A stretch of DNA of 64,000 nt from Wenzhouxiangella limi (GCF_010499265.1 NZ_JAAGSC010000042.1:72389-136388); one strand, 5' to 3'. Counted from the stretch's first letter, positions 46,034-54,922 are shown. Program-made: numbers and translations. Notes: generated by a model from the letters alone, not told the origin.

Positions 46034-46972
46034 CTATACGGCCTTCTCCAGCTCGGGCACCAGCTCGAACAAGTCGCCGACCAGGCCGAAATCGGCAATC
46101 TCGAAAATCGGCGCATCGGCGTCCTTGTTGATCGCAACAATGGTGCCGGCGTCCTTGATACCGGTCAAATGCTGGATGGCACCCGAAATGCCGATGGCAA
46201 AATACAGATCCGGGGCAATGATCTTGCCGGTCTGGCCGACCTGCAGCTCGTTGGGGACGTAGCCGGCATCAACCGCTGCCCGGGATGCGCCGACCGCAGC
46301 ACCCATCTTCTGGGCCAGGCTGAAGATGATGGCGAAGTTGTCCGCCGAGCCCAGCGCGCGCCCGCCGGAGACGACCACATCGGCCGAGGCCAGGTCCGGG
46401 CCGTCGCCGCCGCTGCCTTCCACCCGCACGAAGCGGGTGTGGCCCGGATCTTCGGCTTGCGGCTCCAGGCCGCTGATCTCGGCGTTGCCGCCCTCGCCAG
46501 CGGCTGCAAACGAAGCGCTACGGATGGTCCCGACCACCGGCCCACCCTCGGGCACCTCGACCGTGACGATGGCATTGCCGGCGTAGATCGGACGCTTGAA
46601 GGTGCGCGCGTCGATCACCTCCATGATGTCGGAGACCTGGTTGACGCCGATCAGCGCCGCTGCGCGCGGCAGCAGGTCCTTGCCGAAGGTGGTCGAGCCG
46701 GTCAGGATGTGGCTGTAGTCGCCAGCGATCGCGGCCACTTCCGGGGCAATGCGCGAAGCCAGCGGGTGGGCAAAATCGTCGTGGACACAGGTCAGCACAC
46801 GGCTGACGCCGTTGACCGCCGCGGCCTGGGCGGCCACATCGTCCAGAGCGGTGCCGAACAGCACGATATCGATATCGTCAATGCCCAGCCCGGACGCGCC
46901 CTGCACGGTCTTGGCCGTGGCCGGGTTGAGGGTCTGACCGTCGTGTTCTCCAATAATCAATACTTTAGCCAT
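46034..46972 (-). CDS. etfA: Electron transfer flavoprotein, alpha subunit
   Basis: This 312-residue FAD-binding ETF subunit has a divergent N-terminal domain (V-L-I-I-G-E-H-D-G) and the conserved C-terminal FAD domain with [24 protein letters not shown] and [11 protein letters not shown]. It collects electrons from acyl-CoA dehydrogenases such as Ivd and passes them to ETF-quinone oxidoreductase. Its ATG overlaps the etfB TAA by one base (TAATG). Confidence 0.96.
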   Translation of the reverse strand: MAKVLIIGEHDGQTLNPATAKTVQGASGLGIDDIDIVLFGTALDDVAAQAAAVNGVSRVLTCVHDDFAHPLASRIAPEVAAIAGDYSHILTGSTTFGKDLLPRAAALIGVNQVSDIMEVIDARTFKRPIYAGNAIVTVEVPEGGPVVGTIRSASFAAAGEGGNAEISGLEPQAEDPGHTRFVRVEGSGGDGPDLASADVVVSGGRALGSADNFAIIFSLAQKMGAAVGASRAAVDAGYVPNELQVGQTGKIIAPDLYFAIGISGAIQHLTGIKDAGTIVAINKDADAPIFEIADFGLVGDLFELVPELEKAV

Positions 46973-47718
46973 TACAGCAGTCCCTTGTTCTTGAGTTCAC
47001 CGACCAGCTCGGCCACGCTGCCCACCATCTTGCCGCCGCCGCGCCTGGGTGGCGGCTCATAGGTCCTGGCGACCAGGTCAGGGGGAGAGTCGACCCCCAG
47101 GTCGGCCAGAGGAACGGTATCAAGCGGCTTGCGCTTGGCTTTCATGATGTCGGGCAGCTTGACGAAACGCGGCTCGTTCAGGCGCAGGTCCGAGGTCATG
47201 ACGGCCGGCAGATCGACTTCGTTGACTTCCAGGCCGGCGTCAACCTCGCGCGTGACCGTGGCCTTGCCGTCGGCCAGTTCGACCCTGGAGGCGAAGGTGG
47301 CCTGGGGCCGGTCCCATAGCGCGGCCAGCATCTGACCGGTCTGGCTGCAGTCATCGTCGATCGCCTGCTTGCCGAGAAACACGATGTCGGGCGCTTCCTT
47401 TTCGACCAGCTTGAGCAGCGTGCGGGCCGCGGTCAGCGGCTGGACCGCCTGATCGGTCTCGACCTGGATGGCGCGGTCGGCGCCCATGGCCAGGCCGGTG
47501 CGCAGCTGCTGCTGGACCTCGGTGCCGCCGATGGAGACGACGACGACCTCTTCAGCCTCGCCGCGCTCCTTGATTCTCAGCGCCTCTTCCAGCGCGATTT
47601 CGTCGAACGGGTTGATCGACATCTTGACCCCGTCGGTCTCCACCCCGGAGCCGTCGGGCTTGACGCGCACACGGACGTTGTAGTCCACCACGCGCTTGAT
47701 CGTGACCAGTATTTTCAT
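46972..47718 (-). CDS. etfB: Electron transfer flavoprotein, beta subunit
   Basis: This 248-residue ETF beta subunit binds AMP. It begins M-K-I-L-V-T-I-K-R-V-V-D and has N-P-F-D-E-I-A-L-E-E-A, the signature K-Q-A-I-D-D-D-C-S-Q-T-G-Q-M and M-T-S-D-L-R-L-N-E-P-R. It is the first gene of etfBA. The 84-bp gap to prmB is the likely promoter region. Confidence 0.96.
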   Translation of the reverse strand: MKILVTIKRVVDYNVRVRVKPDGSGVETDGVKMSINPFDEIALEEALRIKERGEAEEVVVVSIGGTEVQQQLRTGLAMGADRAIQVETDQAVQPLTAARTLLKLVEKEAPDIVFLGKQAIDDDCSQTGQMLAALWDRPQATFASRVELADGKATVTREVDAGLEVNEVDLPAVMTSDLRLNEPRFVKLPDIMKAKRKPLDTVPLADLGVDSPPDLVARTYEPPPRRGGGKMVGSVAELVGELKNKGLL

Positions 47719-47802
47719 TGTTTCAGCGTGCCCTGATCGATTGAGATAGCCCCTTATTGTAGAGGGTCGATCGGACCGCGATGGCGTCGATTATTGACGA
47801 GC

Positions 47803-48693
47803 TCAGCGCCTGGCAGCGACCCGGCGACAGCCGTCGCGATCGAGCAGGAAAACCCCGTCGCCGCCGTGGGCAAACTCCAGCCAGGTCACCGGCTCGTCGG
47901 CCAGCCAGGCATCCAGCGCCGCGGCTGCCTCGCCCACCTCGCAAATCAGCACCCCGTGCGGCGCCAGGCAGGCAGCGGCCTGGACGATCAGGCGCCGGAC
48001 CAGGTCCAGCCCGTCCGAGCCGGCGACCAGGCCCAGCGCCGGCTCCCAGGCATACTCGGCCGGCAGTTCAGCCATGGAGGACTCGGGCACGTAAGGCGGA
48101 TTGGCCATAATCAGGTCGTAGCGCTGTCCGGCCACCGCCTCGAGCAGGTCGGATTGCTGCAGCCGAACGCGCTCGGCCAGCCCGTGATCGCGGACGTTGC
48201 ACTCGGCGATCGCCAGCGCCGCCGGTGAGACATCCAGGGCGTCGACCCGCAGCTGCCGATGGTGGTGGGCCAGGGCGATCGCGATGCAGCCGGAACCGGT
48301 GCCGACATCGGCCGCGCGGCGCAGCCTGTCTTCGGCAAGCCACGGCTCGAAACCCGCCACAATCGGTTCGGCCAGCGGCGAGCGCGGCACCAGCACGGAT
48401 GCATCGACGCGAAACTTCAGACCGGCAAACCAGGCCTCGCCGATCAGGTAGGCCAAGGGCTTGCGCGTGGTGATGCGCTCGGCCAGCAGGCGCTCGAAGC
48501 GCGATCGCTCGGCCGCGTCCACGGCCTGATCAAAGGTCTCGGGCGGGAAATCCGGCGCCAGCCTGAGGACGTGGGCCGCCATCCAGCAGGCCTCGTCTAG
48601 CGCATTATCGGTGCCGTGGCCGAAGTGCAGACCGGCGACCTCCATGCGGTGGGCGGCGGCGCGAACCAGCGCGGCCAGATTGTTGTCGGACAT
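47803..48693 (-). CDS. prmB: Ribosomal protein L3 N5-glutamine methyltransferase
   Basis: This 296-residue HemK-family methyltransferase modifies a Gln of ribosomal protein L3. It has the SAM motif D-V-G-T-G-S-G-C-I-A-I, the catalytic N-P-P-Y in I-M-A-N-P-P-Y-V-P, and V-P-R-S-P-L-A-E-P-I in place of the P-R-P-E-T-E of PrmC, which identifies PrmB. ATG at 48693 was chosen. It diverges from the sco1-panD operon with 46 bp between starts. Confidence 0.93.
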   Translation of the reverse strand: MSDNNLAALVRAAAHRMEVAGLHFGHGTDNALDEACWMAAHVLRLAPDFPPETFDQAVDAAERSRFERLLAERITTRKPLAYLIGEAWFAGLKFRVDASVLVPRSPLAEPIVAGFEPWLAEDRLRRAADVGTGSGCIAIALAHHHRQLRVDALDVSPAALAIAECNVRDHGLAERVRLQQSDLLEAVAGQRYDLIMANPPYVPESSMAELPAEYAWEPALGLVAGSDGLDLVRRLIVQAAACLAPHGVLICEVGEAAAALDAWLADEPVTWLEFAHGGDGVFLLDRDGCRRVAARR

Positions 48694-48727
48694 CAAGTCG
48701 TCGCGGCTCAATACACAAGGCAATCGT

Positions 48728-48733
48728 TATACT
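48728..48733 (+). promoter_or_regulatory. -10-like TATACT just before sco1
   Basis: TATACT at 48728-48733 is a near-consensus -10 box only 6 bp before the sco1 ATG (48740). No convincing -35 box is seen at the right spacing. Transcription starting 6-7 bases downstream would begin at about the start codon, giving a leaderless mRNA. Confidence 0.5.
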
Positions 48734-48739
48734 ATCGCA

Positions 48740-49381
48740 ATGATGAGATATCCCCTGCCCGGCGGCCAGCAAGGCCGCATCTTCGTGTTCGCCGTGATCC
48801 TGGTGGCCGCCCTGGCCGCAGGCCTCGTCGCCTCGCGCTTCATGATGGAACGCACCCAGGACCTGCGCGCCGCCCAGCTGTTTCCGACCCCGCGCGCGCT
48901 GACCGACTTCCGCATGGAAACCGCGGCCGGGGAGCCGTTCACCCGCGCCGACCTGGAAGGCCAGTGGAGCCTGCTGTTTTTCGGCTTCACCAACTGCCCG
49001 GACGTGTGTCCGGACACGCTGGCGATGCTGTCGCAGTCCATGGAGCAGCTGCGCCTGATGCGGCGCGAGGAGTTGCCGCAGGTGGTTTTTGTCTCGGTCG
49101 ACCCGAAGCGCGACGAGGGCGAGCTGCTGGCGGACTACGTGGAATGGTTCGACCCGGAATTCGTCGCCGTCACCGGCGCCGAAGAACAGCTGCAGGCCCT
49201 GACCCGCCAGCTGGGCATCGTCTACTTCCGCGAACAACCCGACGAACAGACCGGGTTTTACAACGTCGATCATTCGGCCGCGGTGCTGATCATCGACCCG
49301 CAGGGCCGACTGCACGGCCGCTTCGGCCACCCGCTGGTACCCGAAGACGTGGTCGCCGACCTGTTCCGGATCAGCTCGTGA
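48740..49381 (+). CDS. SCO1/SenC family copper chaperone-like protein
   Basis: This 213-residue thioredoxin-fold protein is anchored by one N-terminal transmembrane helix (about 12-34). The copper site is N-C-P-D-V-C-P with the partner His in N-V-D-H-S-A-A. SCO proteins help build the CuA centre of cytochrome oxidase or act as periplasmic thiol reductants. ATG at 48743 directly follows and is equally possible. The stop overlaps psd as GTGA. No cytochrome oxidase gene lies in the window. Confidence 0.93.
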   Translation: MMRYPLPGGQQGRIFVFAVILVAALAAGLVASRFMMERTQDLRAAQLFPTPRALTDFRMETAAGEPFTRADLEGQWSLLFFGFTNCPDVCPDTLAMLSQSMEQLRLMRREELPQVVFVSVDPKRDEGELLADYVEWFDPEFVAVTGAEEQLQALTRQLGIVYFREQPDEQTGFYNVDHSAAVLIIDPQGRLHGRFGHPLVPEDVVADLFRISS

Positions 49382-50259
49382 GCGCCTCCCTGGTCGACCG
49401 CCTTGCGGTCTGGCCACAGTATCTGCTGCCGCAGCGCCTGCTCACCGGGCTGGCCAACCGTTTGTCGCACTCGGAAAAAGCCTGGGTGCGACGGCCGCTG
49501 ATCGCCGGCTTCCGCCGCCTGTTCCCGGTCAACCTGGCCGAAGCTGCCGATCCCGACCCGGGCGGCTACGCCAGCTTCAACGCCTTTTTCACCCGGGCCC
49601 TGGCCGCTGATGCCCGGCCCGTGGCCGAGACCGCCCACCGGCTCATCTCGCCGTGCGACGGCACGATCAGCCAGCTGGGCAGCGTCCGCGCCGGACAGCT
49701 GATCCAGGCCAAGGGCGTGGACTACAGCGCCGCCGCCCTGCTCGGCTCGGCCGAATGGGCTGAGCGCTTTGCCGACGGTCACTTCATCACCATCTACCTG
49801 GCGCCGTACGATTATCACCGCGTCCACAGCCCCGTGACCGGGCGCGCGGTCGAGGAAGCGCGCATTCCCGGCCGCCTGTTCAGCGTCTCGGCGCGGACCA
49901 GCCGCGCGGTACCCGGCCTGTTCACCCGCAACGAGCGCATGGCGGTGATCCTGGAGACCGAGCACGGCCCGGTCGCCGTGGTGATGGTCGCCGCGCTGCT
50001 GGTGGCCGGCATCGAGACCGTCTGGGGCGGCCCGGGACAATATCGACCCGGGCCATCGGCCACGCGCACGTCGATCAATGCCGTCACCCTGGCGCGCGGC
50101 CAGGAACTCGGCCGCTTCCACTGGGGGTCGACCGTGATCGTTCTGACGCCGGCGGACTTTCCGCCCTGGGCGCCCTCGCTGCAACCCGGCGATACCGTCC
50201 GGCTCGGCCAGGCGCTGACCGCGGCCCAGGCCGATGCAGGGCAGGAGCCGCGCCCGTGA
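49378..50259 (+). CDS. psd: Phosphatidylserine decarboxylase
   Basis: This 293-residue pyruvoyl enzyme makes phosphatidylethanolamine. The motif Y-A-S-F-N-A-F-F-T-R-A-L, the acidic H-R-L-I-S-P-C-D-G and Y-D-Y-H-R-V-H-S-P-V-T-G are all present. The self-cleavage site is H-W-G-S-T-V-I-V, with Trp where E. coli has Leu (LGST); the Gly-Ser bond and the Ser that becomes pyruvoyl are kept. It starts with GTG at 49378 overlapping the sco1 stop and ends in a GTGA overlap with panB. Confidence 0.94.
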   Translation: MSASLVDRLAVWPQYLLPQRLLTGLANRLSHSEKAWVRRPLIAGFRRLFPVNLAEAADPDPGGYASFNAFFTRALAADARPVAETAHRLISPCDGTISQLGSVRAGQLIQAKGVDYSAAALLGSAEWAERFADGHFITIYLAPYDYHRVHSPVTGRAVEEARIPGRLFSVSARTSRAVPGLFTRNERMAVILETEHGPVAVVMVAALLVAGIETVWGGPGQYRPGPSATRTSINAVTLARGQELGRFHWGSTVIVLTPADFPPWAPSLQPGDTVRLGQALTAAQADAGQEPRP

Positions 50260-51047
50260 ACCTGCAGGTCTTTACCGACGGCAAGGCCCATGGCCGCAAG
50301 ATCACCATGATGACCTGCTACGACTACAGCTCGGCGCGGATCCTGCGCCAAAGCGCCGTCGATGCCTTCCTGGTCGGCGACTCGCTGGCCATGACCCTGT
50401 ACGGCCACGACTCGACCCTGCCGGCGACCACAGAGATGATGGCCCGGCACACGGCCGCAGTGCGCAAGGGCCTGGGCCCGGATCGCGCCTTGATCGCCGA
50501 CCTGCCCTTCCTCGAGCACCGCGGCTCGCTGGACCGCGCCATGGACGCGGTGCGCGCGCTGATGGTGGCCGGCGCCGACGCCGTCAAGCTCGAAGGCATC
50601 CGCGGCCACGAGGCGCTGGTCGGCCACATCGTCGAATCCGGCATCCCGGTCATGGGCCACCTCGGCCTGACCCCGCAGGCCGTCCACGGTCTGGGCGGAT
50701 ACCGGGTCCAGGGTCGCGACAAGGCCGCCGCCGAAGCCATGATCGAACAGGCCCGCACGCTGCAGGAGCAAGGCGTCTTCGCCCTGGTGCTGGAGTGCGT
50801 GCCCGAGAAGCTGGCGGCCACGATCGCCGCCCAACTCGAGCTGCCGGTCATCGGCATCGGCGCCGGCAGCGACGTCGACGGGCAGGTGCTGGTGCAGCAG
50901 GACCTGCTGGGCATGAACCTGGACTTCTCGCCGCGCTTCGTGCGCGCGTTCGCCGCCACCGCCGAGGACTGGATCGGGGCGGTGGATGAATACTGCCGGG
51001 CGGTCCAGGAAAAGCGCTTTCCGGCCGCCAAGGAAAGCTTCCAGTGA
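50256..51047 (+). CDS. panB: 3-Methyl-2-oxobutanoate hydroxymethyltransferase
   Basis: This 263-residue enzyme makes ketopantoate from 2-oxoisovalerate, the first step of pantothenate synthesis. Motifs are M-M-T-C-Y-D-Y, the metal Asp in V-G-D-S-L-A-M-T-L-Y-G-H, D-L-P-F, V-K-L-E-G and the catalytic Glu in L-V-L-E-C-V-P. The length is normal. GTG at 50256 overlaps the psd stop. The substrate 2-oxoisovalerate also links to valine metabolism. Confidence 0.96.
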   Translation: MNLQVFTDGKAHGRKITMMTCYDYSSARILRQSAVDAFLVGDSLAMTLYGHDSTLPATTEMMARHTAAVRKGLGPDRALIADLPFLEHRGSLDRAMDAVRALMVAGADAVKLEGIRGHEALVGHIVESGIPVMGHLGLTPQAVHGLGGYRVQGRDKAAAEAMIEQARTLQEQGVFALVLECVPEKLAATIAAQLELPVIGIGAGSDVDGQVLVQQDLLGMNLDFSPRFVRAFAATAEDWIGAVDEYCRAVQEKRFPAAKESFQ

Positions 51048-51056
51048 GCCGCTAGG

Positions 51057-51815
51057 ATGGAGATTCTGCGCTCGATTTCCGACTGCCGCGCCTGGCGCCG
51101 AAACGACCGGCGCGCCGAGCCGGTGGGCTTCGTGCCGACCATGGGCAGCCTGCACGCCGGCCACATGGCGCTGGTCCGGGCAGCCCAGGCGCGCTGCCGG
51201 CGCAGCGTGGTCTCGATTTTCGTTAACCCGGCCCAGTTCGACGACCCCAAGGACCTGGCCCAATACCCGATCGCGGCCGAAACCGACCGCCTGGCGCTCG
51301 AGCAGGCCGGCGTCGACGCCCTGTTTGTGCCCTCGGCCGAAGAGATCTATCCCGACCGCTATCGCTTTCGCGTCAGCGAGAGCGAAGACAGCCGGGTGCT
51401 GTGCGGGGCCCACCGGCCCGGTCATTTCGACGGCGTGCTGACGGTGGTAATGAAGCTGTTCCACATCATCGAGCCCGACCAGGCCTTTTTCGGCGAAAAG
51501 GATTTCCAGCAGCTTCAGCTGATTGGCGACATGGTCAAGGCCTTCCACCTGCCGCTGACGGTGGTGGCCGTGCCGACCGTGCGCGAGCCCGACGGTCTGG
51601 CCATGAGCTCGCGCAACCAGCGCCTGGGGCCTGAGGCGCGGTCGGCCGCGCCGCTGATCCACCAGCTGCTGAAGTCGGATCTGGGCTGTCGGGAAGTCCG
51701 GCGCGCGCTCGAAGGCGCGGGCTTCGAGGTCGACTACGTCGAACAGCGCTGGGGCCGGCGGCTGGCGGCGGCGCGCATCGACGGCGTCCGGCTGATCGAC
51801 AATGTCGCGCTCTAG
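51057..51815 (+). CDS. panC: Pantoate--beta-alanine ligase (short form)
   Basis: This 252-residue ligase joins pantoate and beta-alanine. It has P-T-M-G-S-L-H-A-G-H (ATP HIGH-like motif), V-S-I-F-V-N-P-A-Q-F, F-G-E-K-D-F-Q-Q-L and S-S-R-N-Q-R-L. The C-terminal domain is about 30 residues shorter than in E. coli PanC (283), but the end R-L-I-D-N is preserved. The last 14 bases overlap coaBC in another frame. All nucleotide-binding residues that I can recognise are present, so it should be active. Confidence 0.94.
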   Translation: MEILRSISDCRAWRRNDRRAEPVGFVPTMGSLHAGHMALVRAAQARCRRSVVSIFVNPAQFDDPKDLAQYPIAAETDRLALEQAGVDALFVPSAEEIYPDRYRFRVSESEDSRVLCGAHRPGHFDGVLTVVMKLFHIIEPDQAFFGEKDFQQLQLIGDMVKAFHLPLTVVAVPTVREPDGLAMSSRNQRLGPEARSAAPLIHQLLKSDLGCREVRRALEGAGFEVDYVEQRWGRRLAAARIDGVRLIDNVAL

Positions 51816-53064
51816 TCCGCGCATCCTGGTGCTGGTGTCCGGGTCGATCGCCGCCTACAAGGCGCTCGACCTGCTCTCGCGCCTGAACAAGTGGGGCGCG
51901 GAGATCCGCGTGGTGCTGTCGGCCGGCGCCGAGCGCTTCGTCACCCCTTTGAGCGTGGAAGCGCTGACCGGGCGCCCGCCCTACCAGAGCCAGTTTGCCG
52001 CCGGCCAGGCCATGGCCCATATCCGGCTGGCCGAGTGGGCCGACCTGGTGTTGCTCTACCCGGCCTCGGCCTCGACCCTGAACCGCCTGGCCGCGGGTCT
52101 GGCCGACGATCTGATCGGCTCGCTGAGCCTGGCCCGCGACGACAAGACCCCGTTCTGGCTGGCGCCGGCGATGAATCCGAAGATGTGGGCCCATCCGGCG
52201 GTCCAGGCCTCTACGCAACGGCTGGACCAGTGGGGCTACCACATGCTGGCGCCGGCGGCCGGCTTGATGGCCTGCGGCGATGAGGGCGTGGGCCGGCTGG
52301 TCGAACCGGCCGAGGTGTTCGAGCAAATCCAACGCTACTTTGAACCCACAGCGGAACCCACAGCGGAACCGACAGCGGAACCCACAGCGGCCAGCGCGCC
52401 GGCGCTGCGCTGGCTGATCACCGCCGGCGGCACCCGCGAGCCGATAGACGCGGTGCGCTATCTGGGCAATTACAGCAGCGGCCGCACCGGCTCGGAGCTG
52501 GCCCAGTACTTTCTCGATCAGGGCGATGAGGTCACGCTGCTGGGCGCCCGCCACGCGCTCGTGCCCGAGGCCCAGGAACGCCTGACCCTGCATCGGTTCT
52601 CCAGCGTGGCCGAGCTCGAGTCCGGCCTGCGCCAGGCGCTGCAGACGCAGGCTTTTGATGCCGTGGTCCACGCCGCCGCGGTCAGCGACTACCGCGTCGT
52701 CGACGCCCAGCCCGACCTGAAGCTGGACTCGGTCGACGCCGAGCGCACCCTGCGCCTGGAACGAACGCCCAAACTGCTCGACCGGATCCGGCGCTGGGCC
52801 GACGACGACACGCTTTACCTGGTCGGCTTCAAGCTTCTCGTCGCCTCGACGCCCGAAACCGTCGCCGAGGCCGTAAAGCGCCAGCTGAGTGCCGCGCGCC
52901 CCGACCTGGTCGTGGTCAACGACCTCCGCGACGTCGACGACCAGCGCCACCGAGGCGAGATCTGGAAAGGCGGCCAAGCGGCCGGCCGCTTCCAGGACCG
53001 CCGCCAGCTGGCCCGCCAGATCCGCGCCGAGCGCCTTCAGCACGCCCGCGACGCTGTTCGATGA
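51802..53064 (+). CDS. coaBC: Bifunctional phosphopantothenoylcysteine decarboxylase/phosphopantothenate-cysteine ligase
   Basis: This 420-residue fusion makes 4'-phosphopantetheine. The N-terminal flavoprotein CoaC (about 1-180) has S-G-S-I-A-A-Y-K, the His in M-A-H-I-R-L-A, A-P-A-M-N-P-K-M-W and the Cys in M-A-C-G-D-E-G-V-G-R-L. The C-terminal CoaB (about 200-420) has I-T-A-G-G-T-R-E-P-I-D and N-Y-S-S-G. The linker carries a four-fold E-P-T-A repeat. ATG lies inside the end of panC and the stop overlaps coaX. Confidence 0.95.
   Translation: MSRSSPRILVLVSGSIAAYKALDLLSRLNKWGAEIRVVLSAGAERFVTPLSVEALTGRPPYQSQFAAGQAMAHIRLAEWADLVLLYPASASTLNRLAAGLADDLIGSLSLARDDKTPFWLAPAMNPKMWAHPAVQASTQRLDQWGYHMLAPAAGLMACGDEGVGRLVEPAEVFEQIQRYFEPTAEPTAEPTAEPTAASAPALRWLITAGGTREPIDAVRYLGNYSSGRTGSELAQYFLDQGDEVTLLGARHALVPEAQERLTLHRFSSVAELESGLRQALQTQAFDAVVHAAAVSDYRVVDAQPDLKLDSVDAERTLRLERTPKLLDRIRRWADDDTLYLVGFKLLVASTPETVAEAVKRQLSAARPDLVVVNDLRDVDDQRHRGEIWKGGQAAGRFQDRRQLARQIRAERLQHARDAVR
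52342..52389 (+). repeat. Four 12-bp tandem repeats in the coaBC linker
   Basis: GAACCCACAGCG is repeated at 52342, 52354, 52366 (one C-to-G change) and 52378. It encodes (E-P-T-A)4 between the CoaC and CoaB domains and keeps the frame. Confidence 0.9.
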
Positions 53065-53870
53065 TGCTGTGCCTGGACATCGGCAACAGCCGCACCAAGG
53101 GCGGCGTGGCCGAGGATGGCGAGATTCGCGCCCGGTTTCAGATCGACACCCGCCGGACGCGCGCGGCCGAGGATCTTCGAGCATGCCTGGCCCAGGCCCT
53201 GGCCGAGAGCGGGCAGCCGGCCGAATCGATCACGGCGGTGAGCGCCTGTACGGTGGTCGCTGAACTTCGCCCGACCGTCGACCAGGCCTGCCAAGCGCTG
53301 TTCGCCGTGGCGCCCTTCTGGCTCGAGGCCGGCACCGAAACCGGACTGACCATCCACTACCACCAGCCCGCCGAGCTGGGTGCCGACCGGCTGGCGGCGG
53401 CGGTCGGCGCCTGCGGCCGGTGGCCGGGGCGCGACTGCATCGTCATCGACTGCGGCACCGCCATCACCTTCTGCGCCATTGACCGCGAGCGCAACTATCG
53501 CGGCGGCGCGATCGCGCCCGGCCCCGAGCTGGGCGCCAGGGCCCTGCACCGGGAGACCGCCGCGCTGCCGCTGGTGGAAATTGGCCAGGCGCCGGACGCG
53601 CTCGGGCGCTCGACAGCCGAGGGCATCCGCTCGGGCCTGTACCATGGCGCGGTCGGCACCATCCGCGAGATCACCGCGGGCCTGAAAGCCGAGGCGTTTG
53701 CCGGCTCTGAAGTGCTGGTGGTCGGCACCGGTGGTGGGGCTGAACGATTGGCCGCCGGCGCGGTCTTTGACCTCGTCGACCCGGACCTGGTCCTGCACGG
53801 ACTGATCCTGGCCCACGAACAAAACCAGAGTCCGGGAACGCCCGGATCCGCAAGGAAGCGTTTGAAATGA
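53061..53870 (+). CDS. coaX: Type III pantothenate kinase
   Basis: This 269-residue CoaX kinase of the ASKHA fold starts the CoA branch by phosphorylating pantothenate. It has the phosphate loop L-D-I-G-N-S-R-T-K, E-L-G-A-D-R-L-A-A-A, I-D-C-G-T-A-I-T-F and G-G-A-I-A-P-G. No type I kinase (coaA) is seen in the window. Start and stop overlap coaBC and panD as ATGA. Confidence 0.94.
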   Translation: MMLCLDIGNSRTKGGVAEDGEIRARFQIDTRRTRAAEDLRACLAQALAESGQPAESITAVSACTVVAELRPTVDQACQALFAVAPFWLEAGTETGLTIHYHQPAELGADRLAAAVGACGRWPGRDCIVIDCGTAITFCAIDRERNYRGGAIAPGPELGARALHRETAALPLVEIGQAPDALGRSTAEGIRSGLYHGAVGTIREITAGLKAEAFAGSEVLVVGTGGGAERLAAGAVFDLVDPDLVLHGLILAHEQNQSPGTPGSARKRLK

Positions 53871-54217
53871 TTCTGACCCTGCTTAAATCGAAACTGCATC
53901 GGGCCACGGTCACCGATGCCAACCTGGAATACGAGGGCTCGATCTCGATCGATCCGACGCTGATTGCCGCCGCCGAGTTGCTGCCGTTCGAGCGCGTGGA
54001 AGTCTACAACTGCAACAACGGCGCGCGCTTTGCCACCTACGTCATCGAAGGCCAGGCCGGCGAAGTCTGCCTCAACGGCGCCGCCGCCCGCTGCGCTTTA
54101 CCCGGCGACCGGGTGATCATCGCCAGTTACTGCCAGCTGGAATCCGAGCAGGCCACGCGGCATCAACCGCGCCTGGTCCTGCTCGGGCCCGACAACGCCA
54201 TCACCGATCCCGGCTGA
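53867..54217 (+). CDS. panD: Aspartate 1-decarboxylase
   Basis: This 116-residue pyruvoyl enzyme supplies beta-alanine to PanC. Self-cleavage occurs at the Gly-Ser of E-Y-E-G-S-I-S-I-D (S25). Y-N-C-N-N-G-A-R-F, Y-V-I-E-G and N-G-A-A-A-R are conserved. It is the last gene of the operon and its TGA abuts the convergent deacetylase-like stop within TGATCA (54215-54220). Confidence 0.95.
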   Translation: MILTLLKSKLHRATVTDANLEYEGSISIDPTLIAAAELLPFERVEVYNCNNGARFATYVIEGQAGEVCLNGAAARCALPGDRVIIASYCQLESEQATRHQPRLVLLGPDNAITDPG

Positions 54218-54922
54218 TCAGCCGCGCTGGTCGGCCAGATCGCGGTAGGCCAGCGCCTGCCCACCCTGCCCTATCCACTGGCGCAGCGAATCGGCCAGGC
54301 GCAGATCGAAATCGAAAGGATGGATGCCCAGCCGCAGCGGCCGGTCGCTGGATCGTGCCCAGCCGCGGTTGAGGCGGTTGAAGCCGGCCACGAAGGCCGC
54401 GCGCAGCGCGGTGTCGGTCTCGAACCCGGCCATCGGCAGGCGATGGAAGCGTTGAGCCCGCGCATCGTAGACCCCGCTCAGGGTTTCGTGGAAATCGAAC
54501 GGCAGGCGGTCGAGCAGGCCGTGCGGCACCGGCCCCATGGCCCAGGCCGGCGGCACGTAGAGCTGCGGCGCCGGCAGCCCATGATCTGCAAACCAGGCCC
54601 GGTTGCGCAGCATCAGCCGCACAATGCCGAAGCGCGACAGCGCCAGGTGCTCGGCCGCGCGGCGCGAGATCAGGCAGCTGTGCAGCCAGTGCTTGGGTCC
54701 GCGGATGCGGCCGACCTGGTGACACCAGCCGTGACCGGCCAGCTCTGCCCCCTCGGCGACCATCGCCTTGAGCGCCTCGATCGCGCGCGCGTCCCAGCCG
54801 GTGCCCGGCACGACCAGCAGGGTGACCGGCACCAGGCCGGCGCTGTGCAGGCGCTCGAAAATGCCGCGCGTGCGGTCCAGCGTGGCCGGCATCACGTCAT
54901 GGATGGAAACCAGCAGCCGCAT
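54218..54922 (-). CDS. DUF2334-type polysaccharide deacetylase-like protein
   Basis: This 234-residue protein belongs to the NodB/carbohydrate esterase 4-like superfamily. It has the metal Asp in S-I-H-D-V-M-P, the paired region E-L-A-G-H-G-W-C-H-Q giving H-x(3)-H, a L-Y-V-P-P-A-W segment and a late His in L-G-I-H-P-F. These are the expected metal and catalytic residues, so de-N- or de-O-acetylation of a sugar is likely. The start overlaps the glycosyltransferase stop (TGATG). Confidence 0.85.
   Translation of the reverse strand: MRLLVSIHDVMPATLDRTRGIFERLHSAGLVPVTLLVVPGTGWDARAIEALKAMVAEGAELAGHGWCHQVGRIRGPKHWLHSCLISRRAAEHLALSRFGIVRLMLRNRAWFADHGLPAPQLYVPPAWAMGPVPHGLLDRLPFDFHETLSGVYDARAQRFHRLPMAGFETDTALRAAFVAGFNRLNRGWARSSDRPLRLGIHPFDFDLRLADSLRQWIGQGGQALAYRDLADQRG

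Noticed and set aside
49815-51824. 669-codon open frame on the minus strand
   Set aside because: It is antisense to psd, panB and panC, which are certain genes.
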